Of a stretch of 64,000 bases of DNA, positions 12,782 through 25,549 are shown piece after piece. The DNA is from Mytilus galloprovincialis (taxonomy: Eukaryota; Mollusca; Bivalvia; Mytilida; Mytilidae). The notes under the pieces are model-generated. The model saw only the letters and a program-made list of their open reading frames with translations, was not told the origin of the DNA and did no database searches. The first letter of the stretch is position 1. Every line of letters begins with the position of its first letter. The position numbers and the translations under genes were made by a program. The stretch covers positions 56,263,560-56,327,559 of the forward strand of contig NC_134839.1 of assembly GCF_965363235.1 (NCBI RefSeq), in the 5' to 3' direction.

Positions 12782-12988
12782 TGCGCCCTGCGGAGCACCT
12801 GGTTTCTGGTACAATAACACACTTAATTTTAATTTTTGTTTATAAAGCGTATTAAATCTTACAAACCGTTAAAATAAAAAAAATTGTCAATTGCAGAAGG
12901 AAACAGTTGCTTTTTCTTTTACCTTGCATCAAATCTCAGGTTTTGTAAAATACAAATGTATTAATTTTCTCTCTCAATTATTTTTAAG

Positions 12989-15900
12989 GCAAGTCCAGTA
13001 GCTAAGCCAGTAGGGAAACAAGTAGCTACACTGGTTCCTGGAGATGGAGTGGGACCAGACATGATGAACAGTTTAAGGGATGTCTTTACACATGCAGGTG
13101 TACCAATAGAATTCGAGGAATATTTTCTCAGGTAATCAAACATAAATATTATAGAAAAATCCTTAAGTTATGTTCTGAATGATTATTTAGGAAAAGGAAC
13201 AGATTATTTAAAAATCAAATTGTTCAGATTTTTTTTGGGGCCATGCACAAGAATATATGAACATCCACACGTCAATGAAAACTACTGTAAATCGAGAAAC
13301 ATAGTAAAAATATATAAAGAAAACAAGATAAAGGTGCAGGTCAATTCTTGATTGATTTGACCAAAACTAAATTATATTGTTAGAGTTATAAAATTTATGC
13401 TATGAAACTCAATGTTGTATGTTTGTTTTTGTTTTCTTTCAGTGAAGTTCAACAGGGTCAAAGTGTTAGTTTAGATACAGTTGTAGAATCGTTCAAAAGA
13501 AATGGTGTTGGTATAAAAGGCATTATCACAACTCCTTCTCATTTTAAAGGTGGAATATTACAGACACTTAATATGAAACTCAGGTAAAAGTCAGAATAAT
13601 AATTATAATGCAAAATATGAAAACTGGTTTTATTTCTACAGCTGAATATAACAGTTTTGATGCTGATATATCATGTATAAATGATATTCAGTGGCAGATC
13701 CAGGGGAGAGGGGTTCCGGGGGTTGGAACCCCCCTTTTTTTTGACAATCAATGCATTTGAATGGGGACATGTGGTTGGAATCCCCCTTTATCCTGGATTG
13801 GGACCCCCCTTTTAAAATGGCTTGATCCGTCCCTGATATTGAAAAGTACAAAGCTTAACTTAAAAAAAAAAAAATCACAAAAAATTGCCATGTGGACCTT
13901 CAGTAAATTTAGAGAACACTTTATTAATGTTGATTTTGGTGCCTTTTAAAATATGATTTTACTGACAAGTTGCATGGAAATTGATTATCACATGTTTTTG
14001 TTTATGCTGGAAGAAGTTTCCTTGGTCAGTGTAGATTTGACCTAATAATGACCTTGAACTGACTTGTAATGTTAAGGATTTTTATTAGGTGAGGTTTTGG
14101 AAATTTGTGTCAAATTTTGGGACTTCTTGGTTTTTGAGTGATTTTTAAATAAATGTCAGGTGTTGTAGCCAAAATTGTTCTAGACTGATTGAACTCTGGT
14201 AAATCCGAGGTTAATTCACCAGTCTTCTATTGATAATGGTTCAAGGAAAAATTTATGAATTGAAGTGACCATTTGTGAGAACATAAGTTAACATCAGTCA
14301 TCTTTTAACATGTACAAGTGTACTATACTAATGATTATATAATTTCAGATCAGAATTAGATTTATTTGCCAATGTTGTTGTTATTAAAAGTTTACCTGGA
14401 TTGAAGACCAAACATAATAACTTAGATTTTGTTATTATAAGAGAACAGACAGAAGGAGAATACAGTGCTTTAGAACATGAGGTATTTATATAACTATGAA
14501 TTTATTCATATAAAATTGAGAAAGGAAATGGGGAAAGTGTTTGAGAGACAACAACCAGACCAAATTAAAGAAAACAGCCAAGGGCCATCAATGGGTCTTC
14601 AACACAGCGAAAAATTCCCACAACCAGAGTAGAGCTTCACGTTTGTCAATTATTATTACTTTTTCTACCAAAACTAAAATCACAAAAATACTGATCTCCG
14701 AGGAAAATTCGAAAAGAAAAGTCCATAAACTAATGACACAATTGAAATTTCAAACACATCAAACGAATGGATAACAACTGTAATATTCCCGTATCGAAAC
14801 AGGCATTTTCTTATGTAGAAACAACTTATTTGAAATATTAGACTTGCAAGATGACATTTAAAAAAAAAAAAGAGTTGAATAGCTTGTGTTATATTAAAGT
14901 ATATAGGATTTTTTTTTTGAAACAAGTGCCTGTGCTTCATAAGTCTTGATTAATGCAATCAGAATATTAGAAAAGTTAGATTATACCACCCTGTTGATGT
15001 GTCAATGAAATTAAAATAAAAAATGAATATCTAAACATTGTATATCATTTGATTTTTACTAATAAATGTCTAAACATTGTATATCATTTGATTTTTGTGT
15101 TCAATTGTTTCAATTTTTCAGAGTGTGAAAGGTGTAGTAGAATGTTTAAAAATCATAACAAGAGAAAAGTCGAGGAGAATTGCCAAGTTTGCTTTTGATT
15201 ATGCTGTTAAACATAAAAGAAACAAAGTAACAGCTGTACACAAAGCTAACATCATGTATGTATGCTATATTATCTACCATTGTTATTTGTTTTACAAATT
15301 TTATAGGTATTATAAGACATGCAATATAACAGAAAATCTATTAAAGATATAACAAACAAAAAAATAAAAACACCCATAGAAATGAAAATAATTAGAGACA
15401 ACACTGTCAACACTCCCTTAACATTATGGTATTTCAAATACAACAACCAATATAAAATTTTAAAAAATTGCCTTTCCTGGATGGGACATACATTTTCCTG
15501 GAACAGCCCTAATTATGTTTTTGTAATATTTTTCAGGAAACTAGGTGATGGATTATTTTTACAGTGTTGTGAAGAAGTTGCCAGTTACTATCCTACAATA
15601 AAGTTTGAGAATATGATCATTGACAACTGTTGTATGCAGGTAGGCAAAGTTTTTTTTATAAGTAAGAAATGTAGCTGTAGAAATCAATTCAAACTAAGTC
15701 CTTTTGAAAATATAGAAAGCATTATATGAAAGGGAGATAATCTTAGTTTTTTATTGAATTTATTGTATTATTATCTCCCTTTAGAATACATACTTCAGTA
15801 ATTAGTTTTATTTACTGTAGAAAAATATTCAACTCTGAAGTTTATAATAATTTTAGAATCGAAATAAACATTCAATGCTCAATAAAATAACATTTTGAAT

Positions 15901-18268
15901 TATTTAAATTTTACTTTATTTTATATCAAGTTTTCATAGCCAAGTTAGAAAAAAACTGGATTTCTTTGTTTGGTCCCTCAACATCAAATTCTGACAATTT
16001 ATTATATCACTATTATAAATGATATTTAATTGTAGTTGGTGTCAAATCCTCACCAGTTTGATGTAATGGTAATGCCTAACTTGTATGGTAATATTGTTGA
16101 TAACCTAGCAGCAGGCCTGGTGGGTGGGGCTGGTGTAGTACCTGGAGAAAGTTATAGTCGAGACTCGGCCGTGTTTGAACAGGTAAATACATATAATTTT
16201 GAAGAAAATTTATAGTTGAAGATACAATCAAACACAGTCTTGCATCATTAAATTTAATAAGCCAAATACAAAATGATGGAGTTGGTTATTCTTTATTAAA
16301 AAGAATAAACCTCAGTATATTTTTTGGCAACCTGTGACTAAAGACGCAGATCGCAAGACACCATTATGTCAATCATAGCAACTGAACTGTGTAATCGAAT
16401 TGTATGTAACTTTTAAATTGCAGAAGGTAGATGCTAGACAATAAGTGTTTTGTATTATAGCTATACATGTCTTTTTTTATGCCCCACCTACGATAGTAGA
16501 GGGGCATTATGTTTTCTGGTGTGTGGCTCCGTTGGTTCGTCTGTTCGTCCGTTCGTTCGTCCAGCTCCAGGTTAAAGTTTTTGGTCAAGGTAGTTTTTGA
16601 TGAAGCTGAAGTCCAATCAACTTGAAACTTAGTACACTTGTTGCTAATGATATGATCTTTCTGATTTTAAAGCCAAATTAGATTTTTGACCCCAATTTCA
16701 CAGTCCACTGAACATAGAAAATGAAAGTGGGAGTTTGAGGTAAAAGTTTTTGGTCAAGGTAATCTTTGATGAAGCTGAAGTCCAATCAACTTGAAACTTA
16801 GTACACATGTTTCCTATAGTATAGTCATTCTAATTTTAATGCCAAATTAGATTTTTACCTGATTTCGTGGTCCATTGAACATGGAAAATGATAGTGCAAG
16901 TGGCGCATCTGTGTACTTTGGACACATTCTTGTTTTTTTAATTTCTGGTATCCTCTTCGTAATATATATTGTAAAATGAATGACTGAAATCAACATAAAG
17001 TTATTGTGGTTTCATAGGCTAGTTTTTTATTAACTATCAAAAATAGTTTAAAAAAACAAATTGTCTGTTAATTGGTTATAAGGCCTACATAATTCATGTG
17101 CTTTGACAGAAGTATTTGGTTTTGACTTTATTTTTGTTTGTTTCAGTGATCAATATAAACTTATTTGCTTTAACAAGTTTCTAATGAAAATCCTAGTTGT
17201 TTTGTGAATTTCATATAATTTCAATGACTATTATTTTACCATCAGGGTGCTAGACATGCCTTTGCAGATGCAGTTGGTAGGAACATTGCCAATCCAACAG
17301 CAGTATTACTAAGCGGTTGTAACATGCTGAAACATATACATCTGGATTACCATGCTAAGGTTATAGAAGATGCTGTACATAGAGTGATCAAATCAGCAAA
17401 AGTAAGTTTGTTCTTTGGAAAAGAGAGACAACAAATACCATAATACATTTAAAACTCAAAGTCAAAAATAAAATGACAACACCATGACAAAAACCTAAAA
17501 AGCCCAAAAGACAAACAACAGTGTACTAAACAGAGAAAACTAAAAACTGTTCAACATGAAAAATAGGGAATCTCTGTATCAGACTGTGTTGTTCTGGTAG
17601 ATCCTGCTTCACATGTGTCTCCCCTCATGTTGCTCTGGAAGATCCTGCTTCACATGTGTCTCCCCTCATGTTGCTTATGTAAATACAAATGAGATAATAA
17701 GTCTGAAATTGAAAACGTTATGATATATTGAAGTCAAAAACATATCAAATTTATCTTTTAACCTCAATAAAACCTGCCTACCTGAAGCAATAAACTTTCT
17801 TCATTGTCCTCATGTATCAGGCCTAGGACATGATGAAGATAGCAGAATAACCATGATATCTGTCTTATTTCAGCAACTCATCATTCTTAACTAAAGGGGT
17901 ACTCTTTTAACAGATCGTTTTGTTAACTAATCATTATTTGTTGTAACATTTGAAATTGAATGGTTTTAATAGAAGCCACATTATTTTATTTTAAGAAAAT
18001 CTAAGGAAAATGACATTAACCTTTTTATTAGCTCTCTACTGCCTACTACACGAGTGGCTGGTAAGACATGCATATTTAAGAATACAATTCTCTTTTGATA
18101 ATCACAAACATTGTTGAAAAAATACAAGTTAAAAGCATGAAAGTTATTACAAACTTTTACATCAAAATGTCTCTTTTTTTTTTTTAGGTAAGAACCAAAG
18201 ATCTAGGTGGTCATTCAACGACTAATGACTTCACTCATGCCATTATTGACCAGTTACACAACAATTGA
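12989..18268 (+). CDS. IDH3B: IDH3B, NAD-dependent isocitrate dehydrogenase subunit beta (mitochondrial), 8 exons, 5' end missing
   Basis: Exons: 12989-13131, 13443-13583, 14349-14481, 15122-15255, 15537-15639, 16036-16182, 17246-17401, 18188-18268. All have AG/GT borders and the phases agree, giving 345 residues plus TGA. Motifs in order: [156 protein letters not shown] and [15 protein letters not shown] mark beta rather than gamma. Family knowledge: beta is a structural/regulatory partner of the catalytic alpha subunit in the matrix TCA-cycle enzyme. The presequence lies in an upstream exon that was not securely found. Confidence 0.95.
13691..13836. mobile_element. small MITE-like element in IDH3B intron
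   Basis: AGTGGCAGATCCAGGGG on the left faces AAATGGCTTGATCCGTCCCT on the right, with GGAACCCCCC / GGGACCCCCC inside. A related half end (TGGCTGGATCCACCCCTGC) occurs at about 8475. The ends are imperfect and there is no coding capacity. Confidence 0.45.
14515..14935. repeat. interspersed repeat (AACCAGACCAAATT / CAGGCATTTTC family)
   Basis: The block shares GAGAGACAACAACC, GGTCTTCAACACAGCGA and TATTCCCGTATCGAAACAGG with 30358-30545 and 44010-44170. It fills most of the intron between the third and fourth sure IDH3B exons. Confidence 0.5.
16490..16945 (+). repeat. TATGCCCCACCTACGATAG repeat
   Basis: Begins TATGCCCCACCTACGATAGT, has GTTCGTCC-type short repeats, then two copies of a roughly 170-bp unit (TTTTTGGTCAAGGTA, GAAGCTGAAGTCCAATCAAC, ACTTGAAACTTAGTACAC), and closes at CATCTGTGTACTTTGGACAC. 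A partial tail of the same kind is at 5515-5555 (CATCTGTGTCCCTTTGGACA). It lies in an IDH3B intron. Confidence 0.6.
17586..17676 (+). repeat. two-copy tandem repeat, unit about 44 bp
   Basis: AGATCCTGCTTCACATGTGT followed by CTCCCCTCATGTTGCT occurs twice in a row, almost identically, within an IDH3B intron. Confidence 0.75.
18032..18060 (+). CDS. candidate alternative 29-nt exon of IDH3B giving a short C-terminus
   Basis: A good 3' splice site (pyrimidine-rich tract then TTATTAG) precedes 29 nt, and a donor GTAAGA follows immediately. Read in the phase of the preceding exon it gives LSTAYYTSG and then TGG TAA, so it ends in W-stop. Because the last exon also starts GTAAGA, splicing it in and reading through the donor give the same short tail, [10 protein letters not shown]. 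Mammalian IDH3B is known to use alternative C-termini. This is inference from splice-site quality only. Confidence 0.35.
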
Positions 18269-18989
18269 TTTTTGCTGATTATATAGCATTTTTATTCACC
18301 TGTATGATTGTGGAAGGACTTATTAACATTTGTCTAGATCACTAAGATACTTTCCCTGATACATGTAGTGGTTTTTATTGTTCGTCTTAGATCTGTGATA
18401 TAAATTCATGATATATCTGTTTTATCTAGTGCAATACAATTTGGAAAAAAAAAATATTCTTTTTTTTTCTGACAACTTCCATTTGAATAGGATCCATATG
18501 TATTCAGATGAAAAAGAAAATGAGTACATTGAAGAATTTGTTTCTTCCAGCAATTAATGAGGATCTCAAACGTTCTCATACAATATCTAGATAAAAAAAA
18601 AAAAGACAAAAGATGCTAAAAGGCAACATGGCAAAATAAGAAAAGATCAAAACAATAATCACAGCAAACAAAACAGCATAAAAAACTAAAGAATGAGTAA
18701 TAGGAAAATCCTTGGGTGATCTCAGGTGCTCTTCAAGATATTCAAAATTCATTAGTTAAAGCTGCCTGACAACGTAATAGCAAAAAATGAAAAAAACAAG
18801 TCTTAGTTTTGTTAAAATAACTTCCTACTGTTTAAGGAATTTGAATCAAACAAAAGTGTTGCTGTGCTATACAAATGTATACAGATACCTTATGTTACAG
18901 TTTCTTTCTGTAATATATCCATTGTCATTAACCTCACTTTCATGGTTCAATGACTGCTTAAAAAAATTTGAATCTTTTTGTCATGTGAA

Positions 18990-19640
18990 TTTCCCATCTA
19001 ATATGAGTAATAGGAAAACTATATTTGGTATATGGGTTTCTTGCGACATCTGCATGTCCATCAGACAGGGTTCACCTAACCTTGATCTCATTTCATGGAT
19101 GAGTGATTAAGGTTTATATGTCTATCTCTTAAACTATAAGTATAAGGCCAACTATATTTTGTGTAATGATTGTAAGTTGTGTATGTCTTACTGGCAGGTT
19201 TCATCTGCTCTTTTTCATGGTTCATTAGATAATATTGAATTTTTGTGTTTTGGTTTATTTATTAGATACTCTAACCAGTAGGGCCACTATATTTGGTGTA
19301 TTGAAGGATCATAAGGTGTACATGTCAGTATGGCCAGTTTTATCTGACCATGACTGCATTTTCAGAGTTTACCAGACATTATTCAGTCTTTGTGGTTTGT
19401 TCCATGTCTAAGAAATTAGAAACAACAGGGCACTTATATTTGGTGCATGGAATGATTGTAAGGTGTACATGTCTGTTTTGGAGGGTTCATATAAGATACG
19501 ACTTTGGCCTCATTTTCATTGTTCATTGGCAAATAATTAGATAAGTTGATCAAATACATGTACTAGAAGCAAAAGGTCAACTATATTTTGTGAATGGAAT
19601 GATTGTAAAGTGTACATGTCTGGCACACAGATTTTGTGTA
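18990..19640 (+). repeat. diverged tandem repeat, unit about 170 bp, in the IDH3B 3' region
   Basis: Repeated phrases ACTATATTTGGTGTAT, GATTGTAAGGTGTACATGTC and GTTCATTGG/GTTCATTAG recur every 150-180 bases. A fragment of the same family opens the window (1-110: TGACCTTGACCTCA, GTTAAGTTTTTGTGAT). Confidence 0.6.
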
Positions 19641-19767
19641 AATAATGCGCCTGTTATCCTATTTTATATGTTGAAGTATTTGTATCCCATTTTCTATACA
19701 TTTTTTCACCAAAATTCCAAAAGTTATCTGTAGTTGTTTTTAGATTTGTTCTCTTCAATTTGTTATG

Positions 19768-19971
19768 CTTTACTGTAGATTCATTTTACTTCAGTGGATT
19801 GAGGAAAAGTTGCATTTTCGTAGATATTTCATTTCGTGGTTTTGTCTATTTCCGTGTAGAAAGCCTATAGAAAATTTGTAATTCATTAAACATTTGAATT
19901 TGTGGTTCACCTATACCCACGAAACCCATGAAAATTGGTATCCAACGAATAATTATGAATTCACAGTATAT
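19768..19971. mobile_element. MITE-like element (TACTGT ends, TTCGTGG motifs)
   Basis: The left end TACTGTAGATTCATTTTACT is mirrored by TTATGAATTCACAGTA. The interior has CCCACGAAACCCATGAAAAT. It is the same family as 28497-29727, whose ends are better preserved. Confidence 0.55.
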
Positions 19972-20299
19972 TTTCATGTTATAGACCCTTCACCCTAGTT
20001 TAAGAATCATTCTGTGCAATCCAGCCTTTTAAGTTGGGTCCATTTCAAATAAATATCATTAACAAAATTATTTTAAAATTGTTTATTTACAAATATTAAA
20101 AAAAAATAAACAATATCAAAAAGCTGAGAAAGATAAAGAAATAACTTAAAACAAAACAATTATATCACAGTGATTAAATAAAACCATACAACAATGGTGT
20201 ACATTCAAACTATGCAGACAACAAATTAATAAATGAGGTGCTATGATGTAAATAAATCAAGATACATTTGTAAATCACTTGAGTAATTTGCATATAGAT

Positions 20300-20360
20300 A
20301 TAAGAAGATGTGGTATGTCAGTGCCAATGAGACAACTCTCCATCCAAATCACAATTTGTA
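20300..20360 (+). repeat. interspersed repeat family B, short fragment
   Basis: AGAAGATGTGGTATG, GCCAATGAGACAACTCTCC and CACAATTTGTAAAA match the start of the 43876 copy. Confidence 0.5.
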
Positions 20361-20531
20361 AAACTCTGTATTACCTTATTTACATTGTTTTGCAATTTCA
20401 AGTGGGTTTGAACAAATGAGAGCTAAGAAACTGAAAATTCTCATATTTTGAATTTGAGCATGAAAACTTTGTGCTCAGAACACCGAATCAAGTATTTTGA
20501 TTGGTTGATTTCCAAGTCAAGAGTGTTATAA

Positions 20532-20812
20532 GGGAGCTACCATTTGATTTTTATGGGGGGGCTAGGATGAAATTTGAAAAAATAGGCAGGACAGGAGTTT
20601 TGAGTAAAAAAAAAAGGCAGGATGAGACACTTGCAAAAAAAAAAAAAAGTCAGGATGACAATTTATGTAAAAAAAGTCAGGATAAACTAAAGAAAAAAGC
20701 AGGACCGAATAGAGTGAAAAATAAAAAGGCAGGACAGAGATTACAACTAAAAATAAAATGCAGGACAAAATTTTTCATCCTAGCCCCCCATAAAAATTAA
20801 ATGGTAGCTCCC
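20532..20812. mobile_element. MITE with about 40-bp TIRs and A-rich AGGCAGGAC core repeats
   Basis: GGGAGCTACCATTTGATTTT at the left is mirrored by the right end (ATTTAATGG then TAGCTCCC). Next to each come runs of G or C and CTAGGATGAAA / TTTCATCCTAG. The interior is built of AAAAA...GGCAGGA units. A diverged solo core lies at 37880-38035. Confidence 0.75.
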
Positions 20813-21959
20813 TAATTGTAATTGTACCAAAATTTTATAGGACTAAATAGTAAATACTTGAAAAAAATATATCATTATTTTACAAGTTTTGTTTGCTAAA
20901 AAAACAAAGCTGAGTGTTTTTCTGCATGCAGAACAATAGACTGTTATTGTATAAAAAAAGAGTCTGCACTAAATATAATCACAATTATAAAAATATATTG
21001 CTTGTCTGCAATTTTCAGCAAAAATATAAGTTCAAGTAGATATCACTCATAAATATGATATACAATAATAGACTAGAAGTTATTTTGACTAACATTAATT
21101 ACTAATCTAACACACAATACATTAACAAGTAAAATGAGTACAATTTTGTTAATGAACTTTTATATACATATTTACAAGATTTTGTAACAATAGAAATAGA
21201 TTTTTTTTTAACAAAACAAAGAAAAAAGAAAATATTAAGTGACTGCATAAATTTGACAAAGATTGACACAAAAACTTCTGGCCTGTCAACTGTTTTAACT
21301 GAACACCAGTATATCAATTATGGGGAAGATCAGTAGATTATGCTATTGAGGTCAAGGCCAACTGACATTAGTATAGTTACAAGTCAATTACTCCTTATAT
21401 TATAATAAATACACATACAACATTTTGTTAGCAATGGAGCATAAAGATATATCAATGCCATAAGATATATAGAAGGCAAGACAAAAACAATCATATTTGA
21501 ATTAAATGAAAACAGGCTAGTGTTACCTAACCATTGTTTTACCTACAACCAGTCATAAATAGCTAACAACCAAAACAAACAATTTGGGTTTACACAAGTT
21601 TTTTTCTGATACATAGGCCTGCAACAATATTTCACATTAATTTAATTTAACTGTTTCTAAAACTAAAGGACTATGGGTAATTTAATAGTTTTTGATCATT
21701 TGTACCCCAAAAAAGATAATAATGTTGTATCATTGGTTGAATTTCCATTGTATAGGAAGTTTAAAACCCAATCACAATGTTTTTGTGTACATTTTTAAGA
21801 ATGTTACAAGAATGAGTTAGGTTCTTACATGTATCAATGAAGTGTATATTATCAAGGAGCAAAAGGTCTGAGATTGTTATAAGACTTTAGAATACAGGAT
21901 TGATAAATCTTGCTTTATTTTTTAGCTCAATGAATAAGGCACTGTCATAATGTGATAAT
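20813..21959. other. AT-rich intergenic stretch, nothing recognised
   Basis: It lies between the convergent IDH3B and LRRIQ3 genes. No exon-like block or clear repeat was found by eye. Confidence 0.4.
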
Positions 21960-22208
21960 GGCCATACCTTCCAACTGTCACTATTTGCAGGGGATTTCCC
22001 CTATGGAGGCTCCCAAATTGAAATTTTAAAAGAGCAATTTTGTCCACAATTAATTTTACAATGACTTTAGGCTTATAAAAGTAAGAAGCCAAAAAACAAC
22101 ATTAAAATGTATTTGCAGGCCGGCTTGAAGGTTTTTTTAGGACTATGTCCACCATCTTGAATGCAAAACCCCCATGGGCATTTTGAAAAGTTGGCAGGTA
22201 TGAATGGC
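21960..22208. mobile_element. MITE-like element (CATACCTTCCAACT ends)
   Basis: GGCCATACCTTCCAACT on the left faces AGTTGGCAGGTATGAATGGC on the right. The interior has GGGGATTTCCCC and CCCCCATGGGCATTTTG. About 249 bp. Confidence 0.55.
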
Positions 22209-22672
22209 TACTAATACTTATATCAATATCAAATGCCATCATGGCTTTATACAGGAAGCACCAATAACAATCTCAGTAATGCCATCAAAAAGACTATGAT
22301 TGTTTTCAAAAGCCAAGTAATATATGGTGGTCTAGCAGTCCTATCAGTATTTACAGATTTGAAGTGTATTCATACTGCAAATTGTTCAATTCATTTGCAA
22401 GAATAACAGCATTCAATTGATAAAATGATCGAAGTACAATGGTCTGTTATTATTGTAAATCTTGTATTCAATAAAATTTGTGAGAATGCAAAGAGAATAT
22501 GTAACATAACTCAAAAGAAACAAAACAAAATCTTGCATTAGATCAAAATTTCAAAACCTAATAAAAAAATATTAAAAAACCTTGGTTTGCAGGTCTTTAT
22601 AAAAGAACTTATAAAAATTGATAAAAATCAATGATAAAAAAAAAGGAGTAAAGTTGGGCCACATTTAAAAGA

Positions 22673-23011
22673 ATGTATGTTTCCCCATCCCCCGGGTCTA
22701 CCCTTTGTAAACAGACCAGGAAGGCAGGTTCTTTTTTTTTTTTTTTTTTTTTTTTTAACTGGATGTGCACGTGATTGTCATAGCATGGTCACATGAATGG
22801 TTTGACTTGTCCAGTCCAGGCCACTTATCAGTTGTTTGTGCTCAGTTTGAGTGTATTTATTTAGATTATCAATCCTTCTGCTTTCAAGCACTTTCCAAAA
22901 ATGGAAACAAATTATTTTCAGGAAAAAAATAATTTCGATTTTTTTGTGGAAAATAATTTTTTGACCCGGGGGCTTATTTTTGACCCGGGTGGGGGGAGGG
23001 GAAACAAACAT
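22673..23011. mobile_element. MITE-like element (ATGTATGTTTCCCC ends, CCCGGG motifs)
   Basis: ATGTATGTTTCCCCATCCCC plus CGGGTC on the left is mirrored by GACCCGGGTGGGGGGAGGGG and AAACAAACAT on the right. A poly-T run of about 28 lies at 22730-22757. Noncoding. Confidence 0.6.
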
Positions 23012-23340
23012 ATTTTTAATTTTGGCCTTGATGGTTTTGTATAACATTTACTATCATGCTAGGTAAAGAAAACATAAAAGCATGAAAAATAAATTTGACA
23101 ATGATTTCTCCATCTTTTAAATTTGTAAAATAAAATGCCATTCTGTATATAATGATAATCAAACATATGTTTCAAATTTAAATGAACTTTTGGCTAATTG
23201 ATTGACAATAGTTAGACAATTTTATACAAAACTGTCTTCCAGTAGATGATGCTGTTGATGCTATTATAAAATAAAAGTTTGTTATGGGGACTATATATGG
23301 ATTACATGTATGCAGCTTTGAGTAACATCGATTTTCAATA

Positions 23341-23621
23341 TTAAGGTGGTACCTAACACTTTAACTAAAATTAATTTGGCTCGTTTAATTTTCTTAAAAT
23401 TTTGACAAAGTATTTACTTTGACCCTTTGAAAAATATATAAAAATTTCAAAAAATTTGAACCAACCGTTTAATCAGAAAAAATACACTGGTTATATAGCA
23501 GTTTGACAAACACTTATTTTGATCATTGAGAAGCTTAATATTCCCTTATGAACACAACGTCATTAAAACGTTCTGCTGATTTTACAGAGTTATCTCCCTG
23601 TAGTGTTAGGTACCACCTTAA
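23341..23621. mobile_element. 281-bp MITE with perfect 20-bp TIRs
   Basis: The left end TTAAGGTGGTACCTAACACT has its exact reverse complement AGTGTTAGGTACCACCTTAA at the right end. The outermost TTAA could be a piggyBac-type target duplication or part of the TIR. The interior has no ORF. The perfect ends suggest that this copy is young. Confidence 0.85.
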
Positions 23622-25549
23622 GTAATAATCAGCAAATATTTAAGTCCTTCAAAATTACATAAGAAGACAACAATCTACAAGTTATAAGGTAGTCAAATAC
23701 TATGAAACGCTTGAGTTCACAACTTCAAAACATAAACACTTAAGGACAACCTGGTTTAAATTGTAATTTTTTTATCAGAATCTCAAAACATCATTTCTAT
23801 GTCCAACTACATTTGTTGAAGTTGAAAACTGATGAAATAAACCAGTTTCCTTACATTGATTGATGATTGCTTAACGTTGCACCAGAACAAAAAGATTATA
23901 TCACAACAAAATTCTTTAAGAATACAAAAATCTGCATGACAACAAATAGAAATCTTGGACTTCAATAAAAAATTGTTCATAAATCAATCCACTATCAACT
24001 TAGGCAAGTCATGACAGCTTCAGAATTCATTAAAACATTTCAAAGTTTTAAATCTCTTGAAAGATTTTTCTATATAGTAGGGGGAAAAAATATAATTGTT
24101 AAAAAAAAATGTCAATTTGATTTTGACTTGATATTTTCCAAAGACAACTGTATGTAAATATGGTTTTCTAATAATATCTATGCTACGGCAAACAAGTACA
24201 ATGTTTTTGAGATTGAACAATAGGCAAAATTTATGAAGTTAACCATCTAAAACATAAATGTAAAACATACTAGTACTAATCAGATCAATTAAAGCTTAAT
24301 TTTGGCAAGATTTTTTTCTTTACAAATTTTTTTCCGTTGTCATCGCGGCATATGCCGCGAATAGCAGTGGCGGACGGCGTATGTCATCGCGGCATATGCC
24401 GTGTAAAGCATTGAAAGAATTAAAGACCCCAATAAAATAACAATTCTGGATTCACATTCATTCAACTTATTTTGAGACTCATAAAGGCAGACGTTGGTTA
24501 AAGAAACTAGGGTTTTGATTAGTCTCGCCTAGAATGACTGGGCAGAACTGAAAGTTAAACTAGTACTGCCAACAATGTCAAACATTTGGAAAATAGACTT
24601 ATCATAGTTAAGTTGTGTTAGTTTTGTCAAATACCAGTAGGTTGGTCATTATCTGTCCTTATGTGGCATTTTTTTAATATATATTGAGATTCAATTCTGA
24701 TAACTTTGGTTATTTTTATGTAAATTTGTTTTTCTTTTCTTTTTTAAGTCAAACAATACTTATTTTATATTACACATTATGCTTTTCAAAAGCTTAATAT
24801 ATTTGCACGTCAAAATAAGAGTGACATTCCAATAAAAATCAAAATTGATTAAAAGAGAAAAAATATCTTTCTTTTTTTTTTATAGGATTATGTTCCTCAT
24901 TTTAGACAGTTTTTTTTATTTAAAGATCTACCGGTAAACTTAATCAGACTTATATAAAAATCCAATGCTTAAACATATATTTTGACTATAAGTTTAAATG
25001 TACCCTGATACATATTCATGCAACAAAAATGATAGTACTATAAGACCAAGGACTATTCAAGAAAAAGCAATATGAAGGGGTTGGAATACTCTTTATTTTA
25101 AGGCCATTACACATAAAATTGCATTTACTTTGCAAGCATAACCATACAATTTAATCTTCGTGGACCTTGAAGCCCCCACCCATACAAAATAATAAAGTGT
25201 CTTCCAACCCCCTATATATATTTTTTTCTGGAATAGCTCTAAACATATTACATGTATCAATTTTCTTCAATATTCTCACTTGGTTATTCTCGTATGATTG
25301 AAAGACAATGATTCATTCAATTAATATACCGTTACATGTAAGAGCTAATTAGTGTCCTCCTTCTGACATGATTTTATAAGAAGTCATGCCTGCATGAGAA
25401 ACAAACTTTCACAGTATTTACCAAATTTCAAGTGAGCACTCATTTTGGCATTTAAATTCATGCACGGTGTGTTCATCAGGAACAAAATTAGACGAATCTG
25501 AGAAGTTCAGAACAATACATGAAACTGAAAGGAAGAGCAAAGTATAATC
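23622..25549. other. LRRIQ3 3' flank, mostly unrecognised
   Basis: AT-rich and non-coding. It holds a short palindrome at 24344-24359 and a minus-strand AATAAA at 25097-25092, about 450 nt past the LRRIQ3 stop, a possible poly(A) signal. Confidence 0.35.
24341..24402. repeat. paired CGCGGCATATGCCGCG palindrome
   Basis: CGCGGCATATGCCGCG is a perfect 16-bp palindrome. TCATCGCGGCATATGCCG recurs about 40 bases later with one change (GTG for GCG). It is GC-rich against a very AT-rich background. Confidence 0.7.
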
